From NCBI RefSeq assembly GCF_000337195.1, contig NZ_AOID01000053.1, positions 1 to 64,000 on the forward strand: 64,000 bases of DNA, read 5' to 3'. This stretch comes from Natrinema versiforme JCM 10478. Lineage in GTDB: Archaea; Halobacteriota; Halobacteria; Halobacteriales; Natrialbaceae. This document shows positions 57,954-64,000 of the stretch, one piece after another. Each line of letters starts with the position of its first letter. The stretch's first letter is position 1. The translations under genes were made by a program, and so were the position numbers. The notes under the pieces are model-generated. The model saw nothing but the letters and a program-made list of their open reading frames with translations, had not been told where the DNA came from and searched no databases.

Positions 57954-60569
57954 ATGAGCGACCGGGGCACGGTTACCGAAACGACCGTTCTCGAGGACGA
58001 AAACGACTCGGCGACGCGACAGCGGTACCGAACGCTCACGGAACTCCTCGACGACGGACTCTACCGGCTCGACGCGACCGGTCGCTTCGTCGCCGTCAAC
58101 GACGTGCTGATCGAGCGACTGGGGTACACTCGCGACGACCTCCTCGGCGAGCACGTCACGACTATTTTCGAGGACGCTGATCGCGACCGCGTTCGCGACG
58201 CGCTCGCCGACTGTCGGATGGGTAACCGCGACGGCACGACGACCCTCGAGGCCGTCGTCCGAGCCGCGGACGGGCGGCGACTGACCTGCGAGTTTCGGCT
58301 CCAACCGATCGCGGTCGACGGCGAGGGCCGCGGCGTCCTCGGGCTCGCTCGAGATATCACCGCACAGACGGAACGCGAACGGGAACTGGCGGAGTCGGAG
58401 CGACGCTACCGCACGCTCGCGGAGTCGTTCCCGAACGGCGTCGTCACCCTGTTCGATCGCGACCTCGAGTACACGCTGGCCGCCGGGCAGGGCTTTGCGG
58501 ACCTCGACGCTGATCCGGCCGACGTCGAGGGCCAGCACTTCCGCGATGTCGTCCCCGAGGAAACCGCCGACGCGCTCGAACCCGCGTTCCGGGCGGCACT
58601 CGAGGGGGCCGAACGCACGGTCGAACTCGAGTTCAACGGCCGCATCTGGTCGGTTCGGACGGTTCCGGTCACCGACGGCGGCGACGTGTCCGCCGGGATG
58701 GCCGTCGCCCGGGAGATCACCGAGCGCAAGAACCGGGAGAGAGAGTTGGCCAAGTACGAGACGATCGTCGAGACGATCAACGACGGGATCTACGTCAAAG
58801 ACGAGGACGGGCGATTCACGATGGTCAACGACGCGTACGCCTCGTTGACCGGCTACTCGCGGGCGGAACTCGTCGGCGAACACGCCTCGCTGGTCGTCGA
58901 CGAGGCGACGCTTACCCAGTCGGAAGCCCGACGCGAGGCGATGGCGGCGGGGGATGCGACGACGCCGACCATGGAGGCGATGATCCAGCGAGCGGACGGC
59001 GAACAGGTCCCGACGGAAGGCACCTTCGCGACGCTTCGGACCGGAGCGGAGACGAAACAGATCGGCGTCGTCCGCGATATCACCGAACGAAAGCGGATGG
59101 AACGGGACCTCCGCGAGAGCGAGGCCCGGTTCCGACTGCTCGCTGACAACCTCGAGGATGTCGTCTGGCTCTCGACGACGGAGACCAAGGAGATACTCTA
59201 CATCAACCCCGCCTACGAGGAGCTGTGGGGACGCGACTCGGCGGCACTGGACGACGACCCGCGCGCGTTCGCCGACGGAATCCACCCGGACGACCGCGAG
59301 CGGGTCATGGCGGCCTACGCCGATCTGCCCGACGACGAGTTCGACGAGGAGTTCCGGATCGTCACTCCCGACGGCGAGCACCGCTGGATCCACGCCCGGG
59401 CGGCCGCGGTCCACGACGAGGATCGCGACGTGTCCCGGATCGTCGGCATCGCCGAGGATGTCTCCGAGCGAACGGAACGCGAACGCGCCCTCGAGCAGTC
59501 CGAGCGGCGGTACCGAACGCTCGCGGAGAACTTCCCGAACGGCGCGGTCGGCGTCTACGACACGAATCTTCGATATACGCTAACGAGAGGCGCGGTCCTC
59601 GGCGACCGGCTCCCGAACGCGGACCGTCTCGAGGGAAGCCGAGTGTCGGACATCTTCCCCGAGGAACTGGTCGCGGACCTTGAAGGGGTGTTGCGGGCCG
59701 CCGTCGAGGACGGCGAGACCGGCAGTATCACGATCGAGTTCGACGGCCGAAACTGGCGCGTTTGGGCCGCACCGCTTCAGGACTGCGACGGCGAGGTTTT
59801 CGCCGGATTGAGCTTCACCCAAGATGTCACCGAGCAGGTCGAACGCGAGCGGCGACTCGAGGAACTCGTCGCGAAGTTAGAGGAGTCGAACAAGCGCTTA
59901 GAGCAGTTCGCCTACGCCGCTTCCCACGACTTACAGGAACCGCTCCGGATGGTCTCGAGCTACCTCCAGTTGATCGACGGCCGATACGCCGATGCCCTCG
60001 ACGACGAGGCCGAAGAGTTCCTCGCCTACGCCGTCGACGGTGCCGAGCGCATGCGGGATATGATCGACGCCCTCCTCGAATACTCCCGGATCGAGACGCG
60101 GGGCGACCCCCTCGAGCCCGTCGACCTCGAGGCGGTCTTCGAGAGCGTGCTCGACGACCTCCGGTTGCAGATCGAGGACGCGGACGCGACGGTCACCGCG
60201 GACGAACTGCCGCGCGTCGAGGGCGATGCGGATCAGTTACGCCAGGTGCTCCAGAACCTGCTCTCGAACGCGATCACGTACAGCGGTGACGAGCCGCCGG
60301 ACGTGTCGGTCTCGGCCGAACGCGACGGCGACGAGTGGGTCGTCTCCGTACACGACGAGGGGATCGGGATCGCGGCCGAGGAACAGGACCGGATCTTCGA
60401 GGTGTTCCAGCGCCTGCACAGCTGCGAAGAGTACGCCGGCACCGGGATCGGTCTCGCGCTCTGTCAGCGCATCGTCGAACGCCACGGCGGCGATATCTGG
60501 GTCGACTCCACAGCGGGCGAGGGCGCGACGTTCTCGTTTTCGCTGCCTGCGGTGGAGTCTGCCCAGTGA
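57954..60569 (+). CDS. multi-PAS histidine kinase
   Basis: An 871-aa soluble sensor kinase: five PAS domains (about 17-135, 140-255, 260-380, 385-505, 510-625), HisKA with the phospho-acceptor His658 in YAASHDLQEPLRMV, and a HATPase_c domain (about 755-865) with N box NLLSNAIT, G1 HDEGIGI and G2 GTGIGLALCQ motifs. No membrane segment, so the stimulus is cytoplasmic (redox, light or small molecules, unknown). No response regulator is adjacent; haloarchaeal kinases of this type often pair with separate receivers such as the one at 6666. Confidence 0.94.
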   Translation: MSDRGTVTETTVLEDENDSATRQRYRTLTELLDDGLYRLDATGRFVAVNDVLIERLGYTRDDLLGEHVTTIFEDADRDRVRDALADCRMGNRDGTTTLEAVVRAADGRRLTCEFRLQPIAVDGEGRGVLGLARDITAQTERERELAESERRYRTLAESFPNGVVTLFDRDLEYTLAAGQGFADLDADPADVEGQHFRDVVPEETADALEPAFRAALEGAERTVELEFNGRIWSVRTVPVTDGGDVSAGMAVAREITERKNRERELAKYETIVETINDGIYVKDEDGRFTMVNDAYASLTGYSRAELVGEHASLVVDEATLTQSEARREAMAAGDATTPTMEAMIQRADGEQVPTEGTFATLRTGAETKQIGVVRDITERKRMERDLRESEARFRLLADNLEDVVWLSTTETKEILYINPAYEELWGRDSAALDDDPRAFADGIHPDDRERVMAAYADLPDDEFDEEFRIVTPDGEHRWIHARAAAVHDEDRDVSRIVGIAEDVSERTERERALEQSERRYRTLAENFPNGAVGVYDTNLRYTLTRGAVLGDRLPNADRLEGSRVSDIFPEELVADLEGVLRAAVEDGETGSITIEFDGRNWRVWAAPLQDCDGEVFAGLSFTQDVTEQVERERRLEELVAKLEESNKRLEQFAYAASHDLQEPLRMVSSYLQLIDGRYADALDDEAEEFLAYAVDGAERMRDMIDALLEYSRIETRGDPLEPVDLEAVFESVLDDLRLQIEDADATVTADELPRVEGDADQLRQVLQNLLSNAITYSGDEPPDVSVSAERDGDEWVVSVHDEGIGIAAEEQDRIFEVFQRLHSCEEYAGTGIGLALCQRIVERHGGDIWVDSTAGEGATFSFSLPAVESAQ

Positions 60570-60691
60570 TCGGCTCCCGGGGACTACTTCGGATCCACCC
60601 CGATATCGAGACGCGACTCGAGCGCCTCGAGCGGCTGGTCGGAGACCGCATGGACGGGTAGTGTCGGGGCCGCTCGAGACGGCCTCGTCAG

Positions 60692-60814
60692 TCAGAACTC
60701 TCGGAGCGACTCGCTTCCACAGACGCACACGCGCTGTGCGCTCGCGGTCTCGACGATCGTCACGCGAGCGCAGTCCTCACACCGGCGAACGGCCCACGTC
60801 TCCTGTGTGCTCAT
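60692..60814 (-). CDS. tiny zinc-ribbon protein
   Basis: A 40-aa protein with the cysteine pairs CEDC (12-15) and CVC (30-32), a minimal zinc ribbon. The ATG at 60814 follows an AT-poor leader. It lies antisense just after the histidine kinase. Function unknown; one of several micro-zinc proteins in the window. Confidence 0.7.
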   Translation of the reverse strand: MSTQETWAVRRCEDCARVTIVETASAQRVCVCGSESLREF

Positions 60815-61127
60815 TACCACGTCTCGGACGGCAGCGGCCTTAAGCAGCGTGTGAGTTCGGTGCTCGCGTTCGGTGTGTTGTTACGGCAGCGAAAACGGGG
60901 TGTGGCTCGAGCGGGGTGGTTGCGGTCCCGCGACTAGTCGTTTCAAGACGCTTCGCTCGAGCGATCTTCCGCTGCTCCGGTGGCATGGTGGCGGTGATCA
61001 TCGCGGAACCGGACAAGCGAAACTCTCGAGTGACTCTCTTTTCTAATCAGGGTTGTAGAGAGCTCTTTTCTGATCATAGATTGTGCGCGACAGGGTTGGT
61101 AAGTATAGAGCGGTAGAGCGGGCGCAC
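60815..61127. other. intergenic region at start of AT-rich island
   Basis: About 310 bp. Base composition begins to fall in GC from about 61,000. A short near-direct repeat of CTCTTTTCTAATCA/CTCTTTTCTGATCA (about 61,040 and 61,070) is the only structure I see. Confidence 0.45.
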
Positions 61128-61523
61128 CTAGCAGATCGAGTACGTTGATTCAGCCGTCCCGTCCTCTCGGATGGTCACGTATGCATTTCCGTAACAGTCG
61201 TTCGTCGTGATCTCTACGGTTCCGGTCTCGTTCGCTGCAGCCCATCGAAATGCAACGGTTTCGATACCGTCTGAGATCGATTCATTGGTGTTGTAGACTT
61301 CTCGGTCCTCCTCGGGATCGAGCACGTAACTCTGGTCGTGAACGGTCTCATTCGTTGCGGTTCTCACTACGGTAATATCGAACGTTGCGCTCTCATTTCC
61401 GTGGTTTTCGAGATACAAGGAGTGATCTGACGATGGTTGCTCTGCTGCGAAAGTCCCGAGACAGCCAGTTGCGAGGACCAGTACGACGAAAGCACAGCAC
61501 ACCACCAGCGAGCGTTCCCGCAT
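61128..61523 (-). CDS. small lipoprotein of unknown function (AT-rich gene)
   Basis: A 131-aa lipoprotein with a Sec signal and lipobox Cys at VLATGC (about 21). The mature protein is Asn/Thr-rich with several N-glycosylation sequons (NES, NET, NAT-like) and an Ig-like pattern (ATFDITVVRTATNETVHDQS, GTVEITTNDCYGNAYVTI) with three cysteines. Codon use is less GC-biased than its neighbours to the left, so it may be a recent arrival. Function unknown. Confidence 0.75.
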   Translation of the reverse strand: MRERSLVVCCAFVVLVLATGCLGTFAAEQPSSDHSLYLENHGNESATFDITVVRTATNETVHDQSYVLDPEEDREVYNTNESISDGIETVAFRWAAANETGTVEITTNDCYGNAYVTIREDGTAESTYSIC

Positions 61524-61623
61524 ACCGATACTCTGTAATGGAGAACCTGAATACTTTCTGTTGAGTATACATATCCACTACACGGCTATTTTGCGTCCAA
61601 AAATATCGAATAACTAGATAGAC

Positions 61624-61884
61624 TCAATCAGTGGCGGTAGCGATTTCGCTCCCACCATCGAACGTCACTGCTCGTAGTGTCTCAGCGATCTCCCGGCGCT
61701 GCTCGAGCGTGAGGTCGTCGCGCTCGAGGACTTGGTAGGACACTTGGACGAACTTCGGAACGTCGTCGCAGGCACTACCACTGCTTTGGTCTTGTTGCAG
61801 TCGTAGAAGTTAGCTGCGTGTTCGATCGCGTCCTGCCGGTCTGCGTAGTCGCCATCAGTTCTGATTCGCACACTCGTACGTACG
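61624..61884 (-). pseudogene. frameshifted remnant of a small RHH-like or hypothetical gene
   Basis: Two overlapping frames complete each other. The first reads RTSVRIRTDGDYADRQDAIE...YDCNKTKAV; after about 61,775 the frame changes and continues CDDVPKFVQVSYQVLERDDL...DGGSEIATATD to the stop at 61624. The first half resembles the N terminus of ribbon-helix-helix (CopG-like) proteins. The clean switch between two good frames is the mark of a single indel. The start is unclear. Confidence 0.6.
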
Positions 61885-61921
61885 GCCCCCGAAACCCTCG
61901 TTTTTCGGCTCACTGAATGGT

Positions 61922-61940
61922 CGATTTCGGCCCGAAATCG
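61922..61940. repeat. near-perfect palindrome
   Basis: CGATTTCGG and CCGAAATCG flank a single C, giving a 19-bp palindrome between the remnant gene and the hairpin at 61999. Possibly a protein-binding site. Confidence 0.5.
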
Positions 61941-61998
61941 GCAGAACGTGTTAGCCATCCAGAGACGAACGGCAGCACAAGTGATGGACCGACTCACG

Positions 61999-62033
61999 AT
62001 ATGCACACGACGAGTCGCGGCTCGTGTGCATAT
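61999..62033. repeat. 12-bp perfect inverted repeat
   Basis: ATATGCACACGA (61999-62010) and TCGTGTGCATAT (62022-62033) form a perfect 12-bp stem with an 11-nt loop, about 68 bp after the 3' end of the HEPN-like gene. It may be a terminator, operator or element end. Confidence 0.65.
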
Positions 62034-62100
62034 TCGGGAAACGGATTCTGTCGACGTGCAACCCCAGGGGTGGATCAGAGAATGTGGTCTGAATAGCAAA

Positions 62101-62820
62101 TTACCGATTATCAATTAGGTCCTCAAGCTCAAGGTCGTCATGGTATTTGAAAATCGGTATAGTATAAACCATATTGTAAAGATCATTTATCAATTCTGAT
62201 AGTATATTTATTTTGTTTAGGTCATCAAGGACAGATAGTGTAAAACGTTCCTCTACATCGTGTACTAACGCCGCTCGTACATCTGCTACATGCTTAATAT
62301 CATCTAATCTATCTGAATCGACTATATCGCATGCAACCAATGTCTCTGCCCGGCCCTCGTAGGACCCGATCTGTGAAACAATAGCATTCTTTCCTGAATT
62401 GGGTAAATCGTCATCAACTAACTTCCTCACCAGTTTACCTAACATATCATATATTAGCTCATACGCCATCGAATATATGAGTGTGACTGTATTTCCAATA
62501 GTATATCTCCCCGATCGTTCTGCAAACCCCATTACAGCATCCTTGGAAACCGAAAACTGTTCAGCTTCAGACGCTATTTCGCTAACTTGTTCTAAATACA
62601 TTCTGTGGCTGGCATTCACCATATCCGCTATTCTTATAGAAGTAATATAGTGGTATTCATGATCCTCAATTTTAGCATGATTAGCACTAACAATATAATC
62701 GTTGCATGCATTAATCATCACGTTAAACGCGTCTTCAGGTGATTCTCTTGGATCAATACTTGCTTTGTCTAATCTATTCGCAACATATTCGCGCACATTA
62801 GAAAAAGTGGGCTCTGCCAT
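62101..62820 (-). CDS. AT-rich gene for a helical protein with a HEPN-like RX4H motif
   Basis: A 239-aa mostly helical protein with strikingly AT-rich codons, unlike the chromosome to the left. Near the C terminus ADVRAALVHDVEERF contains R182-AALV-H187-D, the Rx4H pattern of HEPN ribonucleases and nucleotidyltransferase antitoxin partners. HEPN domains act as toxins or defence nucleases. No antitoxin is recognised next to it, although a 60-aa gene lies upstream. Assignment rests on one motif plus helical content. Start ATG at 62820. Confidence 0.6.
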   Translation of the reverse strand: MAEPTFSNVREYVANRLDKASIDPRESPEDAFNVMINACNDYIVSANHAKIEDHEYHYITSIRIADMVNASHRMYLEQVSEIASEAEQFSVSKDAVMGFAERSGRYTIGNTVTLIYSMAYELIYDMLGKLVRKLVDDDLPNSGKNAIVSQIGSYEGRAETLVACDIVDSDRLDDIKHVADVRAALVHDVEERFTLSVLDDLNKINILSELINDLYNMVYTIPIFKYHDDLELEDLIDNR

Positions 62821-62938
62821 ATATATTGGATATTGACGATCAGATATGATTCTTTTGTAAAAGTATATAAATGAAAGTGGTATACAGAGATTCTAATAAT
62901 CGAACCATTATCATTTGACCTTAGCCTCAATTTCCATC

Positions 62939-63121
62939 TCAACACTGATGCCCACTCCTTCCCTCGAATTGCTGAATTGCTTCAGCTGTAGTCAGTCCAT
63001 GCTGGTTAGCGATCTCGGCAGCAAGGTCGTTTGCATAAGCTTCCGTTGGAGTTCGCTTATGCTGTCGTGCAAGTTCAACCAGGGCTAAAACAATCAACAG
63101 GTCATCTTGAGGTTGGCGCAT
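62939..63121 (-). CDS. small protein of unknown function (AT-rich island)
   Basis: A 60-aa protein: QDDLLIVLALVELARQHKRT, an acidic-helical middle and GLTTAEAIQQFEGRSGHQC. I chose the ATG at 63121 because a TTTTATCC element lies about 31 nt upstream (63148-63156, minus strand); the longer frame to 63331 runs through a GC-rich hairpin and looks like noise. It could partner the HEPN-like protein downstream. Family unknown. Confidence 0.6.
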   Translation of the reverse strand: MRQPQDDLLIVLALVELARQHKRTPTEAYANDLAAEIANQHGLTTAEAIQQFEGRSGHQC

Positions 63122-63261
63122 GACGGCAATTCTGGCCTCGGCATCACGGATAAAACCCCGTAAGCGTATCTGACAAGCGGGGTTATCGAGGTCCTGCCAC
63201 GGCCTACCAGCGGGGTAGCGTCTCTGCAACGTCCAGTATCGTCCTGTCCAATTTTCGCTAG

Positions 63262-63288
63262 CGCGGCGCGCGCTCTGCGCGCCGCGCA
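63262..63288. repeat. 11-bp perfect GC-only inverted repeat
   Basis: GCGCGGCGCGC and GCGCGCCGCGC (63262-63272, 63278-63288) flank GCTCT. It is a very strong hairpin in AT-rich surroundings, about 43 bp beyond the stop of the repeat-bearing gene. It may end that transcript. Confidence 0.65.
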
Positions 63289-63330
63289 ATTGCCCTGCCC
63301 CCTTAGGGGCATATCCGTGAACACAACACA

Positions 63331-64000
63331 CTATTCCTGATATTCCGGCTCACCTGTACGGTTTTCCTCATCTGTCGAATCATTGGTTTCAGAGTTTCTT
63401 CTCACATAGGCAATTATAGCCATTGCTGAGCCAGTTGCTGAAACTGCTAGCCCGGCAGGACCAGCAAACAGAACTGCTCCGGTATTCAAAATCTGGCCTC
63501 CAACGAGTAGAAGCAGTTTATCGTCAATCTTCCCTCCATAAATCTGTAAGGATTCATACGTCTGACGGAAAGCAAATTGGAATCGAACATGATTAATATA
63601 AGAACTGATCTCACTTTCGACACTTGTCTTGGATGGATCTGTGTCAGGAGAACCTCTAATCGGTGAACGGGGCGAACTGAACTCTGACTTAGTAGGTCCA
63701 GTTAGGGGGGCTTCGTTTAGAAACGGACTCGAATCGACATCAGTGAGGAGATGGTCAGATTCGAGGTCCCCCCAGGGCGGACTCGAATCAATATTGGAGA
63801 GAAGATGATCTGATTCGAGATCCTTCCAGGGCGGACTCGAATCGATATTGGAGAGAAGATGGTCAGATTCGAGATCCTCCCAAAGCGGACTCGAATCGAT
63901 ATTGGAGAGAAGATGATCTGATTCGAGGTCCTCCCAGGGCGGACTCGAATCAATATTGGAGAGAAGATGATCTGATTCGAGATCCTTCCAGAGCGGACTC
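63331..64000 (-). CDS. repeat-bearing membrane protein, C-terminal part (runs off contig end)
   Basis: A partial gene read leftward from the contig edge to the TAG at 63331, giving 222 residues. The first about 100 residues are at least five tandem copies of an 18-residue unit of type DLESDHLLSNIDSSPPWE, followed by a Ser/Pro/Thr linker (FSSPRSPIRGSPDTDPS), a helical segment (RFQFAFRQTYESLQIYGG) and one long or two short membrane helices (about 155-190: LLLLVGGQILNTGAVLFAG, AVSATGSAMAIIAYV), then a charged tail ending EPEYQE. The frame is uninterrupted through all repeats, so it is coding. The start and the repeat total are beyond the window. Function unknown; it is probably a surface or membrane-anchored protein of an acquired element. 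Confidence 0.8.
   Translation of the reverse strand, partial: SPLWKDLESDHLLSNIDSSPPWEDLESDHLLSNIDSSPLWEDLESDHLLSNIDSSPPWKDLESDHLLSNIDSSPPWGDLESDHLLTDVDSSPFLNEAPLTGPTKSEFSSPRSPIRGSPDTDPSKTSVESEISSYINHVRFQFAFRQTYESLQIYGGKIDDKLLLLVGGQILNTGAVLFAGPAGLAVSATGSAMAIIAYVRRNSETNDSTDEENRTGEPEYQE
63724..64000 (-). repeat. 54-bp tandem repeat array (coding, 18-aa unit)
   Basis: The sequence CGGACTCGAATC recurs at 63724, 63778, 63832, 63886, 63940 and 63994: a period of exactly 54 bp, with small sequence differences between copies. It continues beyond the contig end. It encodes the repeats of the partial gene at 63331. Confidence 0.95.

Noticed and set aside
60566-60661. A 31-codon frame starting at GTG inside the histidine kinase stop
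   Set aside because: It would be translationally coupled, but it has only its own composition as support and resembles no family.
63724-64000. The 54-bp repeat as a CRISPR or other non-coding array
   Set aside because: There are no unique spacers; the repeats are contiguous, diverge at codon-compatible positions and remain in one reading frame.

Overview
The window is chromosomal DNA from a halophilic archaeon (class Halobacteria; a Natrialbales-type genome such as Natrinema or Haloterrigena is my best guess, not proven). The reasons are very high third-position GC, strongly acidic proteins, TATA boxes 25-30 nt upstream of leaderless ATGs, Tat-dependent lipoproteins, a bat-type HTH regulator, HalOD1, TFB, Nop5/fibrillarin, an XPB-Bax1 repair pair, an archaeal-type diadenylate cyclase and a tRNA-Met with an archaeal bulge-helix-bulge intron. 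Bases 12-30 are a Tn5/Nextera mosaic end, so the left end is a library artefact. Both ends cut genes: dnaK on the left and a repeat-bearing membrane protein on the right.

Layout. 0-2.7 kb: dnaK and grpE (chaperones, minus strand) and a CBS-pair protein. 2.8-6.6 kb: XPB-type helicase and its nuclease partner Bax1, separated by a minus-strand c-di-AMP synthase (dacZ). 6.7-17.5 kb: a response regulator, an RNA m5C methyltransferase with a separate PUA protein, a PAC2 protein, an aldo/keto reductase, a PAPS-reductase-family protein, the first of two glutamate-cysteine-ligase-like genes, a monothiol glutaredoxin and an aspartoacylase-like hydrolase. 17.7-23.3 kb: tRNA-Leu(CAA), a strongly structured candidate ncRNA, several tiny zinc-ribbon proteins, an inositol-phosphatase-family protein, a DUF63 membrane protein and the nop5-flpA operon. 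23.5-38.2 kb: secreted and lipoprotein genes, an acyl-CoA ligase, the canonical gshA, a winged-helix protein, an M24-like protein lacking metal ligands, heme A synthase, a uracil-DNA-glycosylase-like protein, a cupin, a multicopper oxidase and a TFB-wHTH pair. 38.4-38.8 kb: tRNA-Met with intron, followed by a hairpin-rich tract whose three hairpins share one loop.

39.4-48.8 kb is a surface-glycan or lipid region: two GT4 glycosyltransferases, two alkaline-phosphatase/sulfatase-superfamily enzymes, a flippase-like membrane protein, two DUF457-type membrane proteins, a DedA protein and an arylsulfotransferase-like protein. 49-60.8 kb is signalling and stress: a tandem universal stress protein, HalOD1, a giant PAS/GAF/bat regulator, a CTAG-type (Zim-like) DNA methyltransferase, an FMN reductase and a five-PAS histidine kinase.

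From about 61 kb the sequence becomes AT-rich and looks acquired: a small lipoprotein, a frameshifted gene remnant, a protein with a HEPN-like Rx4H motif, a 60-residue protein, several long palindromes, and the C-terminal part of a membrane protein carrying at least five copies of an 18-residue repeat encoded by a 54-bp tandem repeat. The most unusual features are the candidate ncRNA at 18.9 kb, the GAACGGAGTGA-loop hairpins after tRNA-Met, and the AT-rich island at the right end.
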